From Eurosta solidaginis (lineage: Eukaryota; Arthropoda; Insecta; Diptera; Tephritidae), in NCBI RefSeq assembly GCF_040869045.1, contig NC_090320.1:253890978-253954977 (forward strand): a stretch of DNA of 64,000 bases, in the 5' to 3' direction. Below, one piece after another: positions 31,690-42,937 of this stretch. Position 1 is the first letter of the stretch. Each line of letters opens with the position of its first letter. Made by a program: the position numbers and the translations under genes. The notes under the pieces are model-generated. The model worked only from the letters and a program-made list of their open reading frames with translations. It made no database searches and was not told where the DNA came from.

Positions 31690-34600
31690 GATAACCTGAT
31701 ACGATCCCCAAACGATTCCGAATTTATCCAGAAAAAGCCACGAAATGACCCCGATGCTATCGCGGACGGATCCCGAAAACCATCCAGAAATGCCTCGGAA
31801 GGGTCTCCAAAAGTTCCCGGAATAGCCCCAAAAAAACGGATCTCAAAAACCATCCAGAAAATATCCAGGAAGGGTTCCTAAATTATCCCGACATAGTCCA
31901 GAAAAAGTTCCGAAATGACCCCGAGTGGATCCACGTCGGATCGCGAAAACCATACACAAATGATTCCGGAAGGGTCCCAAAATTATCCCGAAATAGTTCG
32001 GAAATGACCCCCATGGGATCCAGCAAGGATATAGAAATGATCCCGGAAGGGTTCCAAAACTATCCCAAAAAAGTAACCAAAAAATCTCGAAATGACTCCT
32101 ACGGCATCCCGGACGGATCCAGAAATGACCTCGGAAGGGTCCCCAAATGATCCCAAAATGGTCCCGAAATAATACAGAAAAAGTCATGAAATGCCCCTAA
32201 AGGGTCCCCAATAATCCCGAAATAGTCCCGAAAAAGTCCAAGAAGTACCCTGACGGGATTCCGGACGAATCCTGAAAACCATCCTTAAATGATCCCGCTA
32301 AAGTCCCGAAATGACCACGGCGGGATCCCGGACGGATTCCGAAAACCATAGAGAAATGATGCCGGAAAATAATTCAAATGATCCCGAAATAGTCCCCAGA
32401 AAGTCCCGAAATGACCCCGGCGGGATCCGGGACGGATCTCGTAAACTATCCAGAAATGATGTCGAAAAGTTCGTCAAATGATCCCGAAATCATCCCGAAA
32501 TAACTCCGACGTTATCTCGGACGGATCCCGAAAATTATCCAGAAGTGATGCCGGAAGCGTCACCAAATAATCGCGTATCAGTCGAGAAAAAGTCCGAAAT
32601 GACCCCAAAGGGGGCCGGAAGGGACCCCAAATGATCCCAAAAAAGTCCCGAAATGACCCTGATGGATCCGCAAACCATCAAGAAATGATGCCGGAAATGT
32701 CCCCAAATGATCCCCTAACAGCCTTAAAATTACCTTGATGGGAACCCGGACGGATCCCGAAAACCATCCAGAAATGATGCCGAAAGATTCCCCAAGTGAT
32801 CCCGTGTTAGTCGAGAAAAAGTCCCTAAATGATCCCGACGGAATCCCGGACGGATCCCGAAAACCATCCGGAAAAGGTGCCGAAAAAGTCCATAATGGCC
32901 CCGACGGGATCCCGGATGGATCCCCAAAACCTTCTAGAAATGAGGCCAGAAGGGACCCCAAATGATCCCGAAAAAGTCCCGAAATGACCCTGATGGATCC
33001 GGCAAACCATCAAGAAATGATGCAGGAAAGGTCCCCAAATGATCCCGAAATAATATAGAAAAAGTCCTGAAATGCCCCTAAATGGTCCCCAAATAATCCC
33101 AAAATAGTCCCAAAAAAGTCCAGAAATTACCCTGCCGGGATCCCGGAAAATCCTGAAAACCATCCTTAAATGATTCCGAAAAAGTTCCGAAATGACCTCG
33201 GCGGGATCCCGGACGGATCCCGAAAACCATACAGAAATGATGCCGGAAAATACCCCAAATGATTCCGAAATAGTCAGAAAAAGTCCTGAAATAAATCCAA
33301 CGGTATCCCGGACCGATCTCGAAAACTATACAGAAATGATGCAGGAAGGTACCCGAAATGATCCCGAAAAATTCCTGGAATGACCCCGATGGGATACCGG
33401 ACGTTTCCCGAAAGCCATCCAGAAATGATGCCGGAAGGGACCCCAAATGAGCCGGAAAAAGTTCCGAAATGGCCCCTTCGGTATCCCGGACGGATATCGA
33501 AAACCATCCAGATATGATGCCGGAAAGGTCCTCAAATGATCCCCTAACAGTCCCGAAATTACCCTGACGGGATCCCGAACGGATCTCGAAAACCATCCAG
33601 AAATGATGCCGAAAGGGTCCCCATATGATCCCGTATTAGTTGAGAAAAAGTCTCGAAATGACCCCGATGGGATACCGGACGTATACCGAAAGCCATCCAG
33701 AAATGATACCGGAAGTGACCCCAAATTATGCCGAAAAAGTTCCGAAATGACCCCTACGGGTTCCCGGACGGATACCGAAAACCATCCAGATATGATGCCG
33801 GAAAGGTCCTCAAATGATCCCCTAATAGTCCCGAAATTACCCTGACGGGATCCCGAACGTATCCCGAAAACCATCCAGAAATGATGCCGAAAGGGTCCCC
33901 ATATGATCCCGTATTAGTTGAGAAAAAGTCCCGAAATGACCTCGACGGGATCCCGGACGGATCCCGAAAACTACCTAGAAATGATGCCGGAAAGGTTCTC
34001 AAATGATCACCTAATAGCTCCGAAATGACCTTGACGGGATCCCGGACGGATCCCGAAGGCCATCCAGAAATGATGCCGAAAGGGTCCCCAAAATGATCCG
34101 TATTAGTCGCGAAAAAGTCCCGAAATGACCTCCACGGGGGACCCCGAACGGATACCGAAAACCATCTAGAAATGATGCCGGAAAGGTCCTCAAATGATCA
34201 CGTAATAGTCCCTAAATGACCATGACGGGATCCCGGACGGTTCCGAAAGCCATCCAGAAATGATGCCGAAAGCGTCCCCAAATGATCCCATATTAGTCGA
34301 GAAAAAGTACCGAAATGATCCCGAAAACCATCTAGAAATTATGCAGGAAAGTACCCCAAAATGATCCCGAAGTAGTCCCGAAATGACCCTGACGGGATCC
34401 CCGATGGATCCCGGAAACTATCCAGAAATGATACCGGAAAGGCTCCCAAATGGTCCCCAAATAGTCCCGAAATGACCCCGACGGGATCCGGACGGATCCC
34501 GAAAACCATACAGAAATGATGCCGTATGGGACCCCAATTGATCCCGAAAAAGTGCCGAAATGACCCCGACGAAAAAGTCTCGTAATGATGCCGGAGACCA

Positions 34601-34912
34601 TAAAGAATTTATCTCTCCAATGTACGCAAATGATCCCCAAAATACCCCAACGGAATGCCGGACGGCTCTCGAAACCCATCCAGAAATGATGACGGAAGTG
34701 TCCCCAAATGATCGCGAAATAGTCCGGAAATGATCCCATAATAGTCCCGAAAATATCCCAAAATAATCCCGACAGGATCCCGGATGGATCCCGAAAACTA
34801 TACAGAAATGATCTCGAACGGGTCCCGAAATTACCCGGGCGGAATCCCGGAAGGATCCCGAAAACCATCCAGAAATGATCCCAGAAGGGTCTCGATATGA
34901 ACCTGACGGGAT
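31690..34912. repeat. Satellite array (89-bp family) in H0
   Basis: About 3.2 kb of the GATCCCGAAA-type satellite, more diverged between units than in H1-H4. Minus-strand frames up to 182 codons arise from the repeat and are not genes. Confidence 0.85.
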
Positions 34913-34939
34913 TACAAATAAGGTGAAGCTAATTATAAA

Positions 34940-37900
34940 CAAGTAAGGAAGGTTAAGTTCGGGTGTAACCGAACATTACATACTCAGTTGAGAGCTATGG
35001 TGACAACATAAGGGAAAATAACCATGTAGGAAAATGAACCGAGGGAAACCCTGGAATGTGTTTGTATGACATGTGTATCAAATTAAAGGCATTAAAGAGT
35101 ATTTTATGAGGGAGTGGGCCATAGTTCTATAGGTGGACGCCATTTAGGGATATAGCCATAAAGGTGGATCAGGGTTGACTCTAGAATGCGTTTGTACGAT
35201 ATGGGTATCAAATTAAAGGTGTTAATGAGTATTTTAAAAGGGAGTAATCCTTAGTTCCATAGGTGGGCGCCGTTTCGAGATATCGCCACAAAGGTGGAAC
35301 AGGGGTGACCCTAGAATTTGTTTGTACAATATGGGCATCAAACGAATGGTGTTAATGAGTATTTTAAAAGGGAGTGGGCCTTAGTTCTATAGGTGGATGC
35401 CGTTTCGAAATATCGCCATAAAGGTGGACCAGGGTTGACTCTAGAATGTGTTTGTACGATATGGGTATCAAATTAAAGGTATTAATGAGGGTTTTAAAAG
35501 GGAGTGGTGGTTGTTGTATAGGTGGTCGCATTTTCGAAATATCGCCATAAGGGTGGACCAGGGGTGACTCTAGAATTTGTTTGTACAATATGGGTATCAA
35601 AAGAAAGGTCTTAATGAGTATTTTAAAAGGGAGTAATCCTTAGTTCCATAGGTGGACGCCGTTTCGATATATCGCCATAAAGGTGGGCCAGGGGTGACTC
35701 TAGAATTCGTTTGTGCAATATGGGTATCAAACGAAATGAGTTAATGAGTATTTAAAAAGGGAGTGGGCCTTAGTTCTATAGGTGGACGCCTTTTCGAGGT
35801 ATCGCAATAAAGGTGGACTAGGGGTGACTCTAGAATTTGTTAGTACGATGTGGGCATCAAATGAAAGGTGTTAATGAGTCTTTTTAAAAGGGAGTGGGCC
35901 TTCGTTCATAGGTGATCGCCTTTTCGAGATATCGCCATAAAGGTGGGCCAGGGGTGACTCTAGAATTCTTTTGTGCAATATGGGTATCAAACGAAAGGAG
36001 TTAATGAGTATTTTAAAAGGGAGTGGGCCTTAGTTCTATAGGTGGACGCCTTTTCGAGGTATCGCAATAAAGGTGGACCAGGGGTGACTCTAGACTTTGT
36101 TAGTACGATATGGGTATCAAATGAAAGGTGTTAATGAGTATTTTTAAAAGGGAGTGGGCCTTCGTTCTATATTTGAGATATCGCCATAAAGTGGACCAGG
36201 GGTGACTTTAGAATATGTTTGTGCGATATGGGTATCAAAGGAAAGGTGTTAATGAGTATTTTAAAAGGGAGTGGGCCTTAGTTCTATAGGTGGACGCCGT
36301 TTCGAAATATCGCCATAAAGGTGGACCAGGGGTGACTCTAGAATGTGTTTGTACCATATGGGTATCAACTTAAAGGTATTAATGAGGGTTTTAAAAGGGA
36401 GTGGTGGTTGTTGTATAGGTGGTCGCATTTTCGAAATATCGCCATAAGGGTGGACCAGGGGTGACTCTAGAATTTGTTTGTACAATATGGGTATCAAAAG
36501 AAAGGTGTTAATGAGTATTTTAAAAGGGAGTAATCCTTAGTTCCATAGGTGGAAGCCGTTTCGATATATCGCCATAAAGGTGGGCCAGGGGTGACTCTAG
36601 AATTCGTTTGTGCAATATGGGTATCAAACGAAATGAGTTAATGAGTATTTTAAAAGGGAGTGGGCCTTAGTTCTATAGGTGGACGCCTTTTCGAGATATC
36701 GCCATAAAGGTGGACCAGGGGTGACTCTAGAATGAGTTTGTACCATATGGGTATCAAATTAAAGGTATTAATGAGAGTTTTAAAAGGGAGTGGTGGTAGG
36801 TGTATATGTGAAGGCGTTTTCCAGATATCGACCAAAATGTGGACCGAGGTGACCCAGAACATCATCTGTTGGATACCGCTAATTTATTTATATATGCAAT
36901 ACCTCTCAAGATTTTAAGGGTTTTTTATTTCGCCCTGCAGAAATTTTCATTTTCTTCTACTTAATAAGGTGTCACAACCATTTTATAAGATTTTTTCTAA
37001 AGTTATATTTCGCTTCAATAAAACAGTCCAATTACCTTACCATGTTTCATCTCTTTTTTCGTATTTGGTATAAAATTATGGAATTTTTTTCATTTTTCGT
37101 AATTTTCGATATCGAAAAAGTGGGCGTGGTCATAGTCGGATTTCGCTCATTTTTCATACCAAGATAAAGTGAGTTCAAGTAAGCACGTGAACTAAGTTCA
37201 TTAAAGATATGTCGATTTTTGCTCAAGTTATCGTGTTAACGGCCATGCGGAAGGACAGACGGACGACTGTGTATAAAAACTGGGCGTGGCATCAACCGAT
37301 TTCGCCCGTTTTCACAGAAAAGAGTTATCGTCATAAAATCTATGACCCTACTAAATTTCAAAAGGATTAGTTAATTTTTGTTCGACTTATGGCATTAAAA
37401 GTATTTTAGACAAACTAAATGAAAAAGGGCAGAGCCACACCCATTTTGAAATTTTCTTTTATTTTTGTATTTTGTTGCACTATATCATTACTGGAGTTGA
37501 ATGTTGATATAATTTACTTATATACTGTAAAGATATTAAATTTTTTGTTAAAATTTTACTTAAAAAAATTTTTTTTTTTAAAGTGGGCCGTTATCCTTCT
37601 CCGATTTTGCTAATTTTTATTAAGCGTACATATAGTAATAGGAGTAACGTTCCTGCCAAATTTCATCATGATATCTTCAACGACTGCCAAATTACAGCTT
37701 GCAAAATTTTAAATTACCTTCTTTTAAAAGTGGGCGGTGCCACGCCCGTTGTCCAAAATTTTACTAATTTTCTATTCTGCGTTATAAGTTCAACTCATCT
37801 ACCAAGTTTCGTCGCTTTATCTCCTTTTGTAATGAATTATCGCAAGTTTTCGGTTTTTCGAAATTTTCGATATCGAAAAAGTGGGCGTGGTTATAGTCCG

Positions 37901-38178
37901 ATATCGTTCATTTTAAATAGCAATCTGAGCTGGGTACTCAGGAACCTACATACCAAATTTCATCAAGATACCTCAAAATTTACTCAAGTTATCGTGTTAA
38001 CGGGCGGACGGACGGACGGACGGACATGGCTCAATCAAATTTTTTTCGATCCTGATTATTTTGATATATAGAAGTCTATATCTATCTCGATTCCTTTATA
38101 TATGTACAATCAACCGTTATCCAATCAAACTTAATATACTCTGTGAGCTCTGCTCAACTGAGTATAAAAAAATAAAAA
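34940..38178. repeat. Dispersed repeat 'B', complete copy 2 (3.24 kb)
   Basis: Inserted in H0 and flanked by a perfect 15-bp duplication, GAAGCTAATTATAAA (34925-34939 and 38179-38193). H1-H4 have this string once. It starts CAAGTAAGGAAGGTTAAG + GTTCGGGTGTAACCGAAC and ends CAACTGAGTATAAAAAAATAAAAA. Near the ends are partly inverted TACTCAGTTGAG/CTCAACTGAGTA motifs. It comprises a ~130-bp minisatellite (35045-36860) and a non-repetitive 1.3-kb part. I see no protein-coding signal. The A-rich end plus 15-bp duplication suggests target-primed retroposition, but the mechanism is not proven. Confidence 0.85.
35045..36860. repeat. ~130-bp minisatellite inside repeat B
   Basis: About 14 head-to-tail units; CTAGAAT recurs at 35181, 35311, 35441 and 35570 (spacing 129-130). 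Each unit has TTTGTACGATATGGGTATCA, TTTTAAAAGGGAGTGG and GAGATATCGCCATAAAGGTG (with variants). A block near 35364-35600 recurs almost exactly 897 bp later at 36261-36497, so there is a higher-order period of about seven units. Confidence 0.9.
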
Positions 38179-39009
38179 GAAGCTAATTATAAAAGCATGT
38201 TAATAAGGCAGCAGGCGCGTTGAAGCGAATGAAAAGCTACAAACATACAGGTAAAGCTAATAAAAGCGTGCTAATAAAAACAATTGCAAGAGGAAGGATG
38301 GCGGGAGGAGACGGAGAGCACCACCGATCGTTTTTCCAAAATTGTTTAGATCTCGATCTGTATGAGTCAGATACAAAAAAATTATTGGACGGAGGGTGCC
38401 ACTGCTCACTTTGCAAAGCCCTCGACTTATTTGTCCCATTTAGTTTGTAGTATTGGTGAAGGTCAGTATACGTAAAGTTATAATGTGTAAAAATTATCAA
38501 AAAGTTATTATTCGAAGGGGTCGTGGGACCCCCCGCCTCCTTCCATGTTCGAAAAAAATTTCGCCGGTAGACTATTGTCTGTGTCCCAAATTTCATCAAA
38601 ATTCGTGTAGTCGTTCGGGCGTGATTCCGTCACAAAAACGAAAAAATACAATATTTAAATTATAACTGTTCCTAGGGTGCGGGGACCTCCGCTCTTTTCA
38701 AAAAAAATTTAGCTAGTAGATCCTTCTAGACTATCGGCTATATGCGTTCCAAATTTTATCCAAATCCGTCCAGTCGTTCTTGCGTGATTGAGGTACAAAG
38801 ACAAACGTCTGGACAAGCATCCAAACTTTCCAATTTATAATATATACTAGCCTTTACCCGCGGCCCCGTCCGCAAGGAGAAAATGAAATATGTGGGCTAT
38901 TCACGTTAGCCTGCTTATAAAGTTATCTGTTTAAAATTTTTTTTCTGTCTAATGCATTTTATTTTTGTAATTGAGTAAAAAAAAGAACTATATGAGCTGA
39001 TAACCTGAT

Positions 39010-42000
39010 AGGATCCCAAAATGATAACGAAATTTTCCAGAAAAAGCCACGAAATGACCCCGACGCTATCGCGGACGGATCCCGAAAACCATCCAGAAAC
39101 GCCCCGGAAGTGTTTCCAAAAGTTCCCGAAGTAGTCCCAAAAAAACCCGAAATGACAACGACACGATTCTAGACTTATCCAGATAACCACACAGAAATGA
39201 TGCCTGAAGGATACCAAATTGATCCCGAAATAGTCCCGAAAAAGTTCCGAAATCACCCTGACGTGCTCCCGGACGGATCTCAGAAACCATCCAGAAAATA
39301 TCCAGGAAGGGTCCCTAAATTATCCCGACTAACTCCAGAAAAAGTTCCGAAATGGCTCCGAGGGGATCCACGATGGATCGCGAAAACCATACAGAAATGA
39401 TTCCGGAAGGATTCCAAAATGATCCCGAAATAGTCCGGAAATGACCCTGACTGGACCCCGAAAGGATCCCGAAAACTATCCAGAAATGATGCCGGAAATG
39501 TCCTCAAATGATCACCTAATAGTTCCGAAAACACCCCGACGGGATCCCGAACGGATCCCGACAACTATTTAGAAATGATGCCGAAAGGGCCCGTAAATGA
39601 TCCCGTATTAGTCGAGAAAAAGTCCCGAAATGATCCCGATGGGATGCCGGACGAATCCCAAAAACCAGCCAGAAATGATGCCGGAAGGGACGCCAAATGA
39701 TCCCGAAAAAGTCCCGCAATAATTCCGACGGGATCCTGAGCGGATACCGAAAACCATCCAGAAGTGATGCCGAAAAGGTCCTCAAATGATCACCTAATAG
39801 TCCCAAAATTACCCTGACGGCATCCCGGACAGATCCCGAAATCCATCCAGAAATGATCTTGGGAGGGTCCCAAAATTATACCGAAATAGTCTGGGAAAAG
39901 TCCAGAAATTACCCTGACGGATACCGGACGAATCCTGAAAACCAATCTTAAATGATGCCGAAAAAGTCCCGAAATGACCCTGATGGGACCCGGAAAGGAT
40001 CCCGAAAACTAACCAGAAATAATGCCGGAAAGGTCCTCAAATGATCTCCAAATAGTTCCGAAAAGACCCTGACGGGATCCCGAACGGATCCCGACAACTA
40101 TCCAGAAATGATACCGAAAGGGCCCGCAAATGATCCCGTATTAGTCGAAAAAAAGTCCCGAAATGACCCCGACGGGATGCCGGACGAATCCCAAAAACCA
40201 TCCAGAAATGATTTTGGAAGGGACCCCAATGATCCCGAAGAAGTCCCGCAATTATTCCGACGGGAATCTGAACGGATACCGAAAACCATCCAGAAGTGAT
40301 GCCGGAACGGTCCTCAAATGCTCACCTAATAGTCCCAAAATGACCCTGAGGGCATCCCGGACAAATCCCGAAATCCATCCAGAAATGATCTTGGGAAGGT
40401 CCCAAAATGATCCCGAAATAGTCTCGGAAAAGTCCAGAAATTACCCTGACGGGTTCCCGGACGAATCCTGAAAGCCATCCTTAAATGATCCCGAAAAAGC
40501 CCCGAAATGACCCTGACGGGATCCCGAAAGGATTCCAAAAACTATCCAGAAATGATGCCGGAAAGGTCCTCAAATGATCCCCTAATAGTTCCGAAATGAC
40601 CGTGACGGGATCCCGAACGGATCCCGACAACTATCCAGAAATTATGCCGAAAGGGTCCGCAAATGATCCCGTATTGGTCGAGAAAAAGTCCCGAAATGAC
40701 CCCGAAGGGATCCCGGACGAATCCCAAAAACCATCCAGAAATGATGCCGGTAGGTATCCCAAATGATCCCGAAATAATCCCGAAGTGACCTCGTCGGCAT
40801 CCCGGACGGATACCGAAAATTATCCAGAAATGATGCCGGAAAGGTCCACAAATGATCCCCTAATAGTCCCGAAATTACCCTGATGGGATCCCGGACGGAT
40901 CCCGAAAACCATCTAGAAATGATACCGGAAGAGCCCCCAAATGATCGCGAAAAAGTCCCCAAATGACCCCGACGATATCCCGGACGGATCCCGAAAACCA
41001 TCCAGAAATGATGCCGGAAGAGCCCCCAAATGATCCCGAAAAAGTCCCCAAATGACCCCGACGAGATACCGCACGGATCCCGAAAACCATCCAGAAATGA
41101 TGTCGGAAGAGCCCCAAATGATCCCGAAAAAGTCCCCAAATGACCCCGACATACTCCAGAAAAGGTTCCGAAATGGCTCCGAGAGAATCAACGACGGATC
41201 GCGAAAACCATACAGAAATGATTCCGGAAGGATCCCAAAATGATCCCGAAATAGTCCCAAAATGACCCTGACGGGATCCCGAAAGGATTCCGAAAACAAT
41301 ACAGAAATGATGCCGGAAAGGTCCTCAAATGATCCCCTAATAGTCCCGAAATGACCGTGACGGGATCCCGACAACTATCCAGAAATGATGCCGAAAGGGT
41401 CCGCAAATGATCCCGTATTAGTCGAAAAAAAGTCCCGAAAGGACCACGACGGGATCCCGGACGAATCCCAAAAACCATCCAGAAATGATGCCGGTAGGTA
41501 TCCCAAATGATCCCGAAATAGTCCCGAAATGACCTCGTCGGCATTCCGGACGGATCCCGAAAATTATCCAGAAATGATGCCGGAAAGGTTTCCAAATGAT
41601 CCCCTAATAGTCCCGAAATTACCCTAATGGGATCCCGGACGGATCCCGAAAACCATCCAGAAATGATGCCGAAAGGGTTCCCAAATGATCCCGTATTAGT
41701 TGCGAAAAAGTCCCGAAATGACCCCGACGATATCCCGGACGGATCCCGAAAACCATCCAGAAATGATGCCGGAAGAGCCCACAAATGATCCCGAAAAAGT
41801 CCCCATATGACCCCGACGAGATCCCGCACGGATCCCGAAAACCATCCAGAAATGATGCCGGAAGGGTCCCCAAATGATCGCGAAATAGTCCCGAAATGAT
41901 TCCGGAATAGTCCCGAAAATGTTCCAAAATAACCCCGACGGGATCCCGGATGGATCCCGTAAACTATACAGAAATGATCCCGGAAGGGTCCCAAAATGAT

Positions 42001-42112
42001 CCCGAAATAGTCCCGAAAAAGTCCCGAAATTACCCCGGCGTAATCCCGGAGCGATCCCGAAAACCATCCAGAAATGATCCCGGAAGGGTCTCGATATGAC
42101 CCTTACGGGATT
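39010..42112. repeat. Satellite array (89-bp family) in H1
   Basis: Same family; the right half (about 40900-41900) has near-perfect 89-bp units containing GGAAGAGCCCCCAAATGATC. Frames up to 268 codons on the minus strand (41188-41994) are read-throughs of the array. Confidence 0.85.
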
Positions 42113-42828
42113 ACAAATAAGGTGAAGCTAATTATAAAACCATGTTAATAAGGCAGCAGGCGCATTGGAGCGAATAAAAAGTTAGAAACATACAGGTAAA
42201 GCTAATAAAAGCGTGCTAATAAAAACAATTGATGGAGGGCGGATGGCGGGAGTAGAGGAGAGGACCACTGATCGTTCCTCCAAAATTGTCTAGATCTCGT
42301 TCTGTATGTACCAGATACCAAAAACTATTGATTTAGGAGAAAATTTAGATTGAGTTATAACAATTTATGGATTTTACACCAGATGGGGAGATAAAAGGGG
42401 GCGGGCGGAGGGTGTCACTGCTTACTTTGTAAGCCCTCGACTTATTTGACCCCTTGAGTCTGTGATATTGGTGAAGGCCAGTATACGTAAAGTTATAATG
42501 TGTAAAAATTATGAAAAATAATTTCTCGAAGGGTCGTGGGACCCCCACCCCTCTTTCCATGTTCGAAAAAAATTTCGCTAGTAGACTACTGTCTGTGTCC
42601 CAAATTTCATCAAAATCCGTGTAGCCATTCTGGCGTGATTCAGTCGCAAAGACGAAAAAATATAATAATTAAATTTTAACTGTTCCTAGGGGGCGGGGAC
42701 CACGCCCCTTTTGAAAAATATATAGCTAGTAGATCCTTCTAGACTATTGGCTATATGTGTGCAAAATTTCATCCAAATCGGTCCAGCCGTTCTTGCGTTA
42801 TTGAGTCACAAAGACAAACGTCTGGACA

Positions 42829-42913
42829 AACATCCAAACATCCAAACATCCAAACATCCAAACATCCAAACATCTAAACATGCAAACATCCAAACATCCA
42901 AACATCTTAACAT
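42829..42913. repeat. (AACATCCA)n microsatellite, H1
   Basis: About ten 8-bp units with a few variants (TCTAAACA, GCAAACA) close to the Helitron 5' end. Counterparts are at 47303-47385 (H2), 52800-52890 (H3), 58350-58448 (H4) and, inverted, 60888-60988 (H5). Confidence 0.9.
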
Positions 42914-42937
42914 CCAAACTTTCCCATTTATAATATA

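Larger units (their letters stand above)
27667..33238. repeat. 5.57-kb tandem segmental duplication, copy 2
   Basis: Starts TCAAGCAGCAAACC at 27667 right after ...CAGAAAT; the junction shares at most one base. Copy 2 ends where the array continues past CATACAGAAAT (33238). It repeats the LINE 5' fragment, repeat B right part, the A fragment, Jockey RT, SINE and the start of H0. Confidence 0.95.
31538..38846 (-). mobile_element. Helitron H0 (non-autonomous), interrupted by repeat B
   Basis: 3' end CTAG at 31538 after host ...CCATA; satellite array to about 34912; then AAATAAGGTGAAGCTAATTAT, repeat B insertion 34940-38178, and the 5' region (38194-38846) with GCATCCAAACTTTCC and TTTATAATATATA, after which H1's CTAG begins. 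Without the insertion it is about 4.05 kb. The microsatellite (AACATCCA)n found in its relatives is reduced to a single unit. No Rep or helicase frame is present. Confidence 0.85.
38847..42937 (-). mobile_element. Helitron H1 (non-autonomous)
   Basis: Minus strand 3' end GCGGACGGGGCCGCGGGTAAAGGCTAG-type hairpin terminus at 38847; satellite 39010-42112; conserved region 42113-42828 with AATTTCATCCAAATCGGTCC; microsatellite 42829-42913; then TTTATAATATA meeting H2's CTAG at 42938. The 5' terminal TTAGA motif and TC end are missing at this junction. About 4.09 kb. No Rep/helicase. Confidence 0.85.

Noticed and set aside
35364..35600. 78-codon frames repeated at 36261-36497
   Set aside because: Translations of the 130-bp minisatellite; recurrence reflects the 897-bp block duplication.
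42829..42913. CRISPR-like regular repeats (8-bp, 89-bp and 130-bp arrays)
   Set aside because: Units are contiguous with no unique spacers, no Cas genes occur, and the DNA is eukaryotic.
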